A DNA stretch of 19,697 bases, taken from an uncultured cyanobacterium (GTDB lineage: Bacteria; Cyanobacteriota; Vampirovibrionia; Gastranaerophilales; Gastranaerophilaceae). A program made the position numbers and the translations under genes. Shown piece after piece: positions 7,445-13,849 of the stretch. The notes beneath the pieces were generated by a model that saw only the letters and a list, made by a program, of their open reading frames with translations, was not told the origin of the DNA and ran no database searches. Numbering within the stretch: the stretch's first letter is position 1; the number at the start of each line of letters is the position of its first letter. The DNA is taken from the NCBI GenBank assembly GCA_947073895.1, contig CAMTNN010000008.1, forward strand, positions 1 to 19,697. The letters are read 5' to 3'.

Positions 7445-9124
7445 ATGGGTTTGGAAGATATTTATTTTAAAATAAACCAAGATATTATTAATAAATTCCA
7501 AAATTGCAATAACGATTATGAAATTGAAAACCCTGAAATTAGTTTTTGCAGCAAATTTTTGCCTATTTTTGACAAAAATAATGATGGGAAATTTAATCCA
7601 AACGAAATAAAAAACATTTTTGAAAACGTACTTAGCCATACAGAACCACTCGGAGATGGCTTTGTTTTAAATGAAAAAACTGCAAATAAAATAATTGAAC
7701 AAACTCCCGAGTTAAAAAATAACAATATTAATAAAAGAGATTTTGTATTTTTTATTCAAGAACTTTTTTCAAGTATTCCAACCACCTACTCTTCAGAAGA
7801 TAAAAAAATTCCAAACTCTTATTATCCTAACGGTAATATAGAAACTGAATACAGAGAAAATGAAACTATTAGCTACTATGAAGATGGAACAATTAAAAAT
7901 AGTATAAATACTAAAACAAACGAAACTGTTTTTTATTATCCAAATGGTAAAATTAAAACAAATGATAAAAATGAAGTTTCTACAAGTTACTATATATCTG
8001 GAGAGGTATATGAGGTTAAAAATTCTGACACATCTTTAACGCGTTATTATAAAAACGGCAATATAAAAGAAAAACATGAAATAAACGGAAATCGTGCAGA
8101 ATACTATGAAAACGGACAAATAAAATATCAATTGGAAAACAGATATGAAAAATCTTATTATGAAAATGGACAACTAAAATCAAGTAACATACCTGATGAT
8201 AACCATATTTATATTAAATATTATTTAAACGGACAAGTACAGGAAATAATTTCTAAAGATTATACTATTACACATTATGATGAAAACGGCAATGTAATTC
8301 AAAACCCTGATAAATCTGATTCGGATAAACTTCCTGACAGATTAGATAAAGATAATATTTTAGAAGTCCTAGAAAAAGTTTCTCTGGAAAAATATAGCAA
8401 AGAATATAAAATAGATGAAAATGAAATAGAAAATATCTTAAAAGAAATCTATGAAGATGGACTAAATAATCTTTCTATTAAAACACAAGTTACAAATAAG
8501 TATCACACCGGAGATTCCTATGATGTAAGCTGGGAAGATGATAAAATTTATATTACTAATTTAAACACTAATAGAAAATCTGTCATTGATACACAGTCTT
8601 TAATTAAAAATTTTCCTAAAAATCAACAATATTTATTTTTAATCAGATTACAAAGTATGCCTGCAGAAGTATTAGAAGATATGAGCATTGAAGCTCTTTA
8701 CAATTCAAACAAGGTAGGAAACAACACTAACGGATTATTTTGCCCAAATACTGATTCTATGTCATTAAACAATGGCACTTTTTCAACTGATACTATTGTA
8801 CATGAATTGGGTCATGCAGTTGACCATATTTTTGAAAACCGCAAATATTTGAGTGAAAGAACAGAAATATTCTCCAGTTTTGAAGAAGAAAAACTAACAA
8901 ATAATGTACACTCTGATAGAAATAAAAATTATTGTGCAACTAATGTGAATGAATTTTTTGCCGAAGCATACACTTTAATTATGCTTGGAGAAGAATATCA
9001 CGCACAAGAGTCCATTGAAACAAACTTTCCTAAAACTTTTGCATTAGTAAAAGATTTGCTCAATGAAATTAGAACATTACCGGATGAAACACGTCATCGG
9101 CAAGATTTAAATACTAAGGTTTAA
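7445..9124 (+). CDS. EF-hand / MORN_2-repeat protein with anthrax-lethal-factor-like zinc metallopeptidase domain
   Basis: 559 residues, no signal peptide. Residues 43-54 (DKNNDGKFNPNE) form a textbook EF-hand calcium loop. Residues about 126-286 hold roughly nine MORN_2-type repeats (YYxNGxI spaced 17-21 residues), as in YwqK-like proteins. Residues 300-440 are acidic and helical. The C-terminus resembles the catalytic domain of anthrax lethal factor (ATLF, peptidase family M34-like): HELGHAVD (zinc ligands H453, H457; catalytic E454), EFFAEAY with E503 as third ligand, Y496 placed as the lethal-factor tyrosine (seven residues before the glutamate), and NFPKTFALVKDLLNEI matching the family's end. 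A zinc endopeptidase is therefore well supported; substrate and delivery are unknown. It may be exported by a route without a classical signal, or act inside the cell. It follows plsY by 30 bases with a weak AGGA ribosome site, and its end overlaps the convergent dehydrogenase gene by 11 bases. Confidence 0.85.
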   Translation: MGLEDIYFKINQDIINKFQNCNNDYEIENPEISFCSKFLPIFDKNNDGKFNPNEIKNIFENVLSHTEPLGDGFVLNEKTANKIIEQTPELKNNNINKRDFVFFIQELFSSIPTTYSSEDKKIPNSYYPNGNIETEYRENETISYYEDGTIKNSINTKTNETVFYYPNGKIKTNDKNEVSTSYYISGEVYEVKNSDTSLTRYYKNGNIKEKHEINGNRAEYYENGQIKYQLENRYEKSYYENGQLKSSNIPDDNHIYIKYYLNGQVQEIISKDYTITHYDENGNVIQNPDKSDSDKLPDRLDKDNILEVLEKVSLEKYSKEYKIDENEIENILKEIYEDGLNNLSIKTQVTNKYHTGDSYDVSWEDDKIYITNLNTNRKSVIDTQSLIKNFPKNQQYLFLIRLQSMPAEVLEDMSIEALYNSNKVGNNTNGLFCPNTDSMSLNNGTFSTDTIVHELGHAVDHIFENRKYLSERTEIFSSFEEEKLTNNVHSDRNKNYCATNVNEFFAEAYTLIMLGEEYHAQESIETNFPKTFALVKDLLNEIRTLPDETRHRQDLNTKV

Positions 9125-10145
9125 TTAAAAACTTAATTGCATTACCCGCAATATGTTGTTCCATTGCGTATTCAACTTTTTCAAGCGGTAAAGTTTCTGT
9201 AATAAGTTTTTCGACTTCAACTTTGCCTGATGAAATTAATTCAAGTGCTTGACGGAAATACTTCGGAGTATGATGAAAAACACTCATCAATCTAATATCG
9301 CCATAATGCATTTTTGTTGTATCAAAACTTACTGTAGAACCTGACTTACAACCGCCAAAGAAGTGAACCGTACCGCCGGGACGCACACAAGAAAACGCTC
9401 TTTCCCAGATTTCAGGAAGTCCAACACATTCTACCACAACATCTAAACCTTTTTTTTCGTCCGAAAACTCTCTAAAAATCTTTTCAGGATTCGGATATTT
9501 TGTTAAATCAACCACTTCATCTGCATAAGCAAATTCTTCCGCCAATCTAAGTTTAATAGGATTTCTGCCGGCAGCAATAACTCTTGCGCCTTTTAGTTTA
9601 GCTAAACGCGCAAACATTAAACCAATCGGCCCAATACCGATTACACCAACTGTTTGACCTGCTTTAATATCTGTTCTCTCAACACCATGAACAACATTTG
9701 CAAGAGGTTCTGAAAAAGCAGCTTTTTCAAACGGCAAGTTATCAGGTAAAATTAATGTATTCTTTTTAACAATTCTTTCAGGAACAACAATATATTCTGC
9801 GTAAGCTCCGTTTAAAAGATTAAGATTTTCACAAAGATTGTATTCTTCCCTTTTACAATAGAAACACTCACCGCAAGGAGCAGAATTAGCACAAACAACT
9901 CTGTCACCAACTTTAACATTAGTAACATCATCTGCTACTTTTGAAACAATACCAGAAAACTCATGCCCAAAGCCTGACGGAATTTGTTTAATCAAAACCG
10001 GATGACCGCGTCTAAAAGTTTTAACATCCGTTCCACAAGTCAAAGCCGCCTCAATCTTAACAAGTATCTCACCTTTTGCTAAAGGTTTAATCATTGTATT
10101 TTCGTATCTTATATCCTGTGGTCCGTAAAATAAAACTGCTTTCAT
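9114..10145 (-). CDS. Zinc-dependent medium-chain alcohol dehydrogenase
   Basis: 343 residues from ATG at 10145 (MKAVLFYGPQ). A longer frame to 10190 exists, but the chosen start has AAGG upstream and overlaps the lgt stop as ATGA. Catalytic zinc ligands are C37, H61-E62 (GHEFSG) and E146; the structural zinc site is C91, C94, C97, C105 (CGECFYC...C). The NAD(P)-binding motif GIGPIG lies at about 170-175. This is the sorbitol/threonine/butanediol dehydrogenase branch of the MDR superfamily, oxidising a secondary alcohol or polyol with NAD(P); the substrate cannot be told from sequence. It is the last gene of the TPR-lgt-dehydrogenase operon and its end overlaps the convergent metallopeptidase gene. 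Confidence 0.9.
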   Translation of the reverse strand: MKAVLFYGPQDIRYENTMIKPLAKGEILVKIEAALTCGTDVKTFRRGHPVLIKQIPSGFGHEFSGIVSKVADDVTNVKVGDRVVCANSAPCGECFYCKREEYNLCENLNLLNGAYAEYIVVPERIVKKNTLILPDNLPFEKAAFSEPLANVVHGVERTDIKAGQTVGVIGIGPIGLMFARLAKLKGARVIAAGRNPIKLRLAEEFAYADEVVDLTKYPNPEKIFREFSDEKKGLDVVVECVGLPEIWERAFSCVRPGGTVHFFGGCKSGSTVSFDTTKMHYGDIRLMSVFHHTPKYFRQALELISSGKVEVEKLITETLPLEKVEYAMEQHIAGNAIKFLIKP

Positions 10146-10915
10146 CTTTTCCTTACAAATAATAATATCGAAGCTACGATAATTATACATATTGAAACAA
10201 ATATCGCAACCGGAATTCCAAAAATATCACGCACACTATCAATTCTTAGAGTTTCAACCAAAATTCTCGCAAAAGAATAAAGAATTAAATAAATTAGTGC
10301 TAAATTTCCTTCTTTTCTATTCCAACCTTTTTTAACAATAAAAAACAAAATTCCAAATATTGCTAAATCCAAAATACTTTCATACAAAAAAGTCGGATGA
10401 AAATAATTAACTTCCGTATACGGAATCGGTCTATATTGCGGTGCTATATACAATTTCCACGGTAAATTTGTCGGAGTACCAAACGCTTCCGAGTTAAAAA
10501 AGTTACCCCATCTTCCGATTGATTGAGCTAGAACAAGACCGATAGCAGAAACATCTGCAAGCTTGAGTGCGGAAATTTTTCTGCGTTTTGCAAAAATAAA
10601 TAATCCGATTAATCCGCCCAAAATTGCGCCATGAATCGAAATACCGCCATGGCGTATTGCAAGAATTTCAGTTGGAAAACGCATATAGAAACTATAATTT
10701 AAAATACAATAATATAGCCTTGCGCCAATTATTCCGAAAACTACCAAATAAGGAGCAAGGTCAATAATTGTTTCTTTTTTGAGTTCAAAATATTTTTGAC
10801 CCAAATAATCGGAAACAAAAGTTCCCGCAACAATAGCAAGTGCTAAAATTACACCGTAAAAATATATGTTCACACCAAAAACAGTGCATAAAATTTGAGA
10901 ATGTGAGGCAAACAT
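10142..10915 (-). CDS. lgt: Prolipoprotein diacylglyceryl transferase Lgt
   Basis: Integral membrane enzyme that transfers diacylglycerol from phosphatidylglycerol to the lipobox cysteine of prolipoproteins, the first step of lipoprotein maturation. 257 residues with about seven membrane helices. The Lgt signature GRWGNFFNSEAFG lies at about 134-146 (R135 corresponds to the essential arginine), preceded by RHGGISIHGAILGG (88-101) with the conserved histidine region. The later part YFHPTFLYES and LYSFARILVETLR (E-R) are also typical. Its ATG overlaps the upstream TPR gene's stop (TAATG), and its own TGA overlaps the dehydrogenase start (ATGA), so the three genes are translationally coupled. 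That stop shows TGA acts as a normal stop codon here. Confidence 0.96.
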   Translation of the reverse strand: MFASHSQILCTVFGVNIYFYGVILALAIVAGTFVSDYLGQKYFELKKETIIDLAPYLVVFGIIGARLYYCILNYSFYMRFPTEILAIRHGGISIHGAILGGLIGLFIFAKRRKISALKLADVSAIGLVLAQSIGRWGNFFNSEAFGTPTNLPWKLYIAPQYRPIPYTEVNYFHPTFLYESILDLAIFGILFFIVKKGWNRKEGNLALIYLILYSFARILVETLRIDSVRDIFGIPVAIFVSICIIIVASILLFVRKR

Positions 10916-11466
10916 TATTCTACCACTATTGTTTCTGTTTTCTCTTCTGTTTTATCTTCAACTTTATTAATATCATTTATCAAAGCTTGAACAGTTTCTT
11001 TATCTTCTGCTTGAGGTTTGAGTTCAAGATATTTTTCCAAGTTTTCTAAAGCAGACTTTTTAAGCTCTTCTGATTTTTGTAAATCTTCCTCAGACGGTTT
11101 CTTAGCTTCATCTTCTTCGGTTTTATCTTCTGCTAAATCATTTGCATATTCATACTGAGCAGCACCTAAAGAATAATAAAAATCAACATAATCAGGTTTA
11201 AGTTTTAAACCGTTTTGAAGAGCTTCAATTGCAATATCGTATTTTTTAGCCTGAGTTGCTGCAATACCGAGATTGTAATAAGTTTCATACATTGTTGCAT
11301 CTAAATCAATGCTTGCCTGCAATCTATTAACAGCAGCTTCATAATCACCTTTTTGCATATATTCAGCCGCTTTATTATTAAGTTCCTGAACCGCGATATT
11401 GTTTATACAAGCAGTTGAAATAACTGCAATAAACAAAACAGACGCAATTAGTAATGCTTTTTTCAT
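10915..11466 (-). CDS. TPR-repeat probable lipoprotein or exported protein
   Basis: 183 residues. The signal segment MKKALLIASVLFIAVISTAC ends in a cysteine at position 20 with an imperfect lipobox (STAC; -3 is serine rather than leucine), so lipid attachment is plausible but not certain. Residues about 27-110 contain tetratricopeptide repeats (AAEYMQKGDYEAAVNRLQAS, YYNLGIAATQAKKYDIAIEA, DFYYSLGAAQYEYANDL), then an acidic, glutamate-rich stretch and a final TPR-like helix pair (ALENLEKYLELKP). TPR proteins are adaptors; no enzymatic motif exists. The gene is immediately upstream of lgt with a 1-base overlap, so if it is a lipoprotein it is coupled to its own modifying enzyme. A GAGG ribosome site lies about 13 bases before the ATG, longer than usual. 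Confidence 0.85.
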   Translation of the reverse strand: MKKALLIASVLFIAVISTACINNIAVQELNNKAAEYMQKGDYEAAVNRLQASIDLDATMYETYYNLGIAATQAKKYDIAIEALQNGLKLKPDYVDFYYSLGAAQYEYANDLAEDKTEEDEAKKPSEEDLQKSEELKKSALENLEKYLELKPQAEDKETVQALINDINKVEDKTEEKTETIVVE

Positions 11467-11550
11467 AGAAATTAAATATCCTCTATTCCAATATAAAAGA
11501 AATTCTAATATATATAAGCAAATTAATCAAGTGGTTAAATAATTTTAACA

Positions 11551-12066
11551 TTAATCATTTACATTAATTTCGCTATAAGTATTAGAGCCCGGAATAACAA
11601 ATAAATCAGTTTTGCCATCATATAAATCCAAAAGCTCGTCACCAATTTCTTCCGGTAAATCAATATTAAAAACTTTTCCTGTTTTTAATTCTGTTACTTC
11701 TGCAGTTACATTATAACTGGAATCATTTTCCACGTATTTATAAACATTTTCCAGTCTCAATTCCGGTTGTTTTGACTTTTTAGGAGTAAAATATATGTCA
11801 GAAACAGCGTTTTCGCCAAATTCTTCTGCTGAATTAACATAAGTCATTGTATATTTTTTCTTATCCATCACGAATTCTTGTTTATACTGAACTTCTTCTT
11901 GCGGTTCCTGAGCTTTTACCTCCAATAACGGTGACATAATATAAGCACAAACCGCTGTTGGCAAAAGTGTTTTGTGAGCAATTTTGGAAACCATTGATTG
12001 TACAGGTTTTGCTTTGAATGAATTATTATAATTCTGATAAACATTATTGATTGGAGATATTCTCAT
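11551..12066 (-). CDS. Lineage-type hypothetical protein with ISPIN...NNSFKA N-terminus
   Basis: 171 residues from ATG at 12066; a GTG two codons upstream is possible, but AAAGGA sits 8 bases before the ATG. The start MRISPINNVYQNYNNSFKA is a short N-terminal signature that I associate with many otherwise unrelated Gastranaerophilales proteins. It is followed by one hydrophobic segment (about 33-52, LLPTAVCAYIMSPLLEV) and a polar domain of beta-strand character rich in tyrosine, glutamate and lysine (VMDKKKYTMTYVNSAEEFGE; VYKYVENDSSYNVTAEV), ending SNTYSEINVND. No enzymatic motif is visible. Possibly a membrane-anchored or exported protein. It stands alone, with an AT-rich gap of over 130 bases before the next gene. 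Confidence 0.75.
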   Translation of the reverse strand: MRISPINNVYQNYNNSFKAKPVQSMVSKIAHKTLLPTAVCAYIMSPLLEVKAQEPQEEVQYKQEFVMDKKKYTMTYVNSAEEFGENAVSDIYFTPKKSKQPELRLENVYKYVENDSSYNVTAEVTELKTGKVFNIDLPEEIGDELLDLYDGKTDLFVIPGSNTYSEINVND

Positions 12067-12107
12067 ACACACATCCTTTCTTTGTTTAATAATATTAACA
12101 CAAAAAC

Positions 12108-12132
12108 AAATATTAAATTATTATTAATATTT
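12108..12132. repeat. AT-only inverted repeat
   Basis: AAATATTAA and TTAATATTT are perfect 9-base complements around a 7-base loop, in the gap (12067-12199) upstream of the minus-strand gene that starts at 12066. It may be an operator or simply AT-rich sequence. I see nothing else clear in this gap. Confidence 0.3.
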
Positions 12133-12199
12133 CATGAAAAATTTAAAAACATGTAATAATGATAATATATGCTAAGCACTTGGAAAAGCTAAAATACAT

Positions 12200-12580
12200 T
12201 TAATCATCAAGTAACCCCATTCTTGTAGGAATAATTATAAATAAATATAGTGCAGAAACGAAAAGTACATACAGTAAAAACAAAACAGCTGTAACTATAT
12301 ATATAAAGATTCGAAAAGGCTTGGATTCTATAACGTCGCAATGTTTTTTGACAACACCCAGTTTAGTTAAAATATGCTCGACTAAAATAGCTAAAGCATT
12401 TATTGATACTATTTTATGAAGTTGATATACAACAAAATTGCTAACTAATCTGGCTTTCGGACAGCAAATCATATCAAGTGGATTAAAAATGTAATATTTA
12501 CAATAAAGAATGGCTGATATTAATATCAAACAAATAAAAAAGTTAACACTAAAATATTTATGGAAACAAGGAATTTTCAT
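12200..12580 (-). CDS. Small two-helix membrane protein, copy 1 (orphan)
   Basis: 126 residues from ATG at 12580 (MKIPCFHKYFSVNFF). A TTG further up (12598) is open but unnecessary: TATAAT at 12592-12587 on the minus strand is exactly six bases from the ATG, a leaderless arrangement, and there is no ribosome site. It has an N-terminal membrane helix (about 11-30), a middle section with several cysteines and KKHCDVIESKPFR, and a second longer helix (about 88-118), ending in DD. The paralogue at 12647-13024 shares the first 15 residues and the pattern throughout. It is divergent from a nine-codon remnant of the toxin-like gene. I infer a possible immunity or antitoxin-like role from the arrangement; no family recognised. 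Confidence 0.75.
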   Translation of the reverse strand: MKIPCFHKYFSVNFFICLILISAILYCKYYIFNPLDMICCPKARLVSNFVVYQLHKIVSINALAILVEHILTKLGVVKKHCDVIESKPFRIFIYIVTAVLFLLYVLFVSALYLFIIIPTRMGLLDD

Positions 12581-12624
12581 AAAACAATTATATGACAAAA
12601 GGAGGAAATATGTCTATAAATAAA
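12519..12624. repeat. 106-bp near-identical duplicated segment, copy 1
   Basis: Matches 12963-13068 at 104 of 106 positions (one C/T and one A/G difference), offset 444 bases. It covers the first part of the membrane-protein gene, its promoter, and the ribosome site and first five codons of the divergent toxin-like gene. The flanking coding sequence is far more diverged. Confidence 0.9.
12587..12592 (-). promoter_or_regulatory. -10 element for leaderless membrane-protein copy 1
   Basis: TATAAT on the minus strand, six bases before the ATG at 12580. A -35 TAGACA at 12616-12611 (18-base spacer) overlaps the dead start codon of the divergent gene remnant. Confidence 0.55.
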
Positions 12625-12639
12625 ATTAATTACTACTAA
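12610..12639 (+). pseudogene. Nine-codon remnant of the toxin-like gene
   Basis: AGGAGG, ATG, and the codons for MSINK are identical to the intact gene at 13054, after which the frame reads INYY and stops at TAA. The other 226 codons are missing; the second copy of the membrane gene begins (its 3' end) at 12647. The remnant has probably been kept because it contains the -35 region of the divergent membrane-protein gene. Confidence 0.8.
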
Positions 12640-12646
12640 ATTTTTA

Positions 12647-13024
12647 TTAATCATCAAAAAAATCCGGTTTAGAAGCAAAAAATATAAATAAGTAAATTAG
12701 TGATGCATATATAATAAATACTAAAAATAAAATAATAGTAATTATATATATAATAATTCGAATAGGCTTTGATTTTATAACATTACAATGCTTTTGAATG
12801 ACACCAAATTTATTTAAAATATATTCTGTTAAAATAGCTAAACCATTTATCGTTGCTATTTGTGGAAATTGATATGCAACAAAATAATTAATAACTGTAT
12901 CACACGGGTAAAATACAAACTCTTGAGCTCTAATACAGGCTTTACAATAAAAAAGAGCAGTTATTAATATCAAATAAATAAAAAAGTTAACACTAAAATA
13001 TTTATGGAAACAAGGAATTTTCAT
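12647..13024 (-). CDS. Small two-helix membrane protein, copy 2
   Basis: 125 residues from ATG at 13024, paralogue of the protein at 12200-12580. It has the same start (MKIPCFHKYFSVNFF), an N-terminal helix (about 11-28), a middle section with QKHCNVIKSKPIR, a long second helix (about 88-117) and a terminal DD; roughly half the residues match outside the start. TATAAT at 13036-13031 lies six bases before the ATG, and a -35 TAGACA (13060-13055) lies 18 bases further up. That -35 overlaps the start codon of the intact divergent toxin-like gene, so expression of the two is physically linked; the two starts are only 29 bases apart. A toxin/immunity or regulator relation is inferred only from this layout. 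Confidence 0.78.
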   Translation of the reverse strand: MKIPCFHKYFSVNFFIYLILITALFYCKACIRAQEFVFYPCDTVINYFVAYQFPQIATINGLAILTEYILNKFGVIQKHCNVIKSKPIRIIIYIITIILFLVFIIYASLIYLFIFFASKPDFFDD

Positions 13025-13068
13025 AAAGCAATTATATGACAAAAGGAGGAAATATGTCTATAAATAAA
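12963..13068. repeat. 106-bp near-identical duplicated segment, copy 2
   Basis: Second copy of the segment at 12519-12624. Here the plus-strand gene continues intact beyond the repeat, at 13069. Confidence 0.9.
13031..13060 (-). promoter_or_regulatory. Promoter of membrane-protein copy 2, embedded in divergent gene start
   Basis: Minus-strand -10 TATAAT (13036-13031) and -35 TAGACA (13060-13055) with an 18-base spacer. The spacer contains the reverse complement of the toxin-like gene's AGGAGG ribosome site, and the -35 covers part of its ATG. The start point is predicted at the ATG of the membrane gene. Confidence 0.55.
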
Positions 13069-13761
13069 GCAGCGCTATATACCGCTAATAAAATTTTAAC
13101 ACCATTGCGTAATGAAATAAATCAAAAAACACTGGAAGCTACCTATAAAGCTCAAAAAAAATACGGTTTTGAAATTGGTACCGGAGAACACGCTACATGG
13201 AATAATGAAGCAGACGCATTTAAACACGCATATATGCAATGGTATATGACATGGAATCATGGAGAAACTTTTGCGAAAATAGCAGGAGATTACCACGAAA
13301 CCGAAGGAAAAGAAACTATTCCCGGAGAAAATAATATGGATTATTGGAACAATAAAATCGGACGGGAACTCGCTAAAGATATGTTGGAAATGAAAAAGAA
13401 AAAAGACTGGGATTTATTAGGTAAAGAATATTTTGAAGAATATGCAGCTAAAATAATAGTTGAAAAAATGCGAAAAGGAGAATTAATTACTCACCCGAGT
13501 GACCCAAGAAGATTTGAAAATATGGATAAAGAATTAATTAACCCGACAAACAGAGTCTTCACCGAAAATGAAATCAAAAAAATGGGCAAAAATGTACCGC
13601 AATATGTATTGGATAATTCTATGAATGATTATTTTGATGGAAAAGGAATGCCTACAATTGAGAATCTTAACAAAAGAGTAAGGAATAATGAATTGATTTA
13701 TGTTGACAATTACACACGGGCAGATGGTACTAAAGTAAACGGATATTATAGAAAAAAGTAA
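13054..13761 (+). CDS. Toxin-like protein with NEADAFKHAY...NNKIGRE domain
   Basis: 235 residues from ATG at 13054, chosen because AGGAGG lies 4 bases upstream; the in-frame ATG at 13036 overlaps the divergent gene's -10. Residues 50-105 contain NNEADAFKHAY, GDYHE and NMDYWNNKIGRE, a histidine/glutamate/asparagine pattern I recall from a domain of unknown function (probably the one named DUF6973) found in exported or polymorphic-toxin-associated proteins. The rest is lysine- and glutamate-rich and helical; near residues 150-160 it has THPSDPRRFENMD and the C-terminus is NNELIYVDNYTRADG. No signal peptide or secretion domain is visible. It is divergent from a small membrane protein and a truncated second copy exists upstream. 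Function unknown; toxin is an inference from domain resemblance and layout. Confidence 0.75.
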   Translation: MSINKAALYTANKILTPLRNEINQKTLEATYKAQKKYGFEIGTGEHATWNNEADAFKHAYMQWYMTWNHGETFAKIAGDYHETEGKETIPGENNMDYWNNKIGRELAKDMLEMKKKKDWDLLGKEYFEEYAAKIIVEKMRKGELITHPSDPRRFENMDKELINPTNRVFTENEIKKMGKNVPQYVLDNSMNDYFDGKGMPTIENLNKRVRNNELIYVDNYTRADGTKVNGYYRKK

Positions 13762-13821
13762 TTTTATTATTACCCTATTTATCAACTGGAAAAAATAATT
13801 TCAATGTATTATTATAAAAAA

Positions 13822-13827
13822 TATAAT
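13822..13827 (+). promoter_or_regulatory. Possible -10 element of the M16 peptidase gene
   Basis: TATAAT, with a weak TTTCAA 17 bases upstream at 13799-13804. It would give a leader of about 17 bases containing the GAGGGG ribosome site. Confidence 0.35.
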
Positions 13828-13849
13828 TATATTTGAGGGGATGAGTGTA

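Noticed and set aside
9125..10190. Longer dehydrogenase start at 10190.
   Set aside because: The extra 15 residues lie inside the lgt coding end, and the internal ATG at 10145 has a ribosome site and matches the family's N-terminus.
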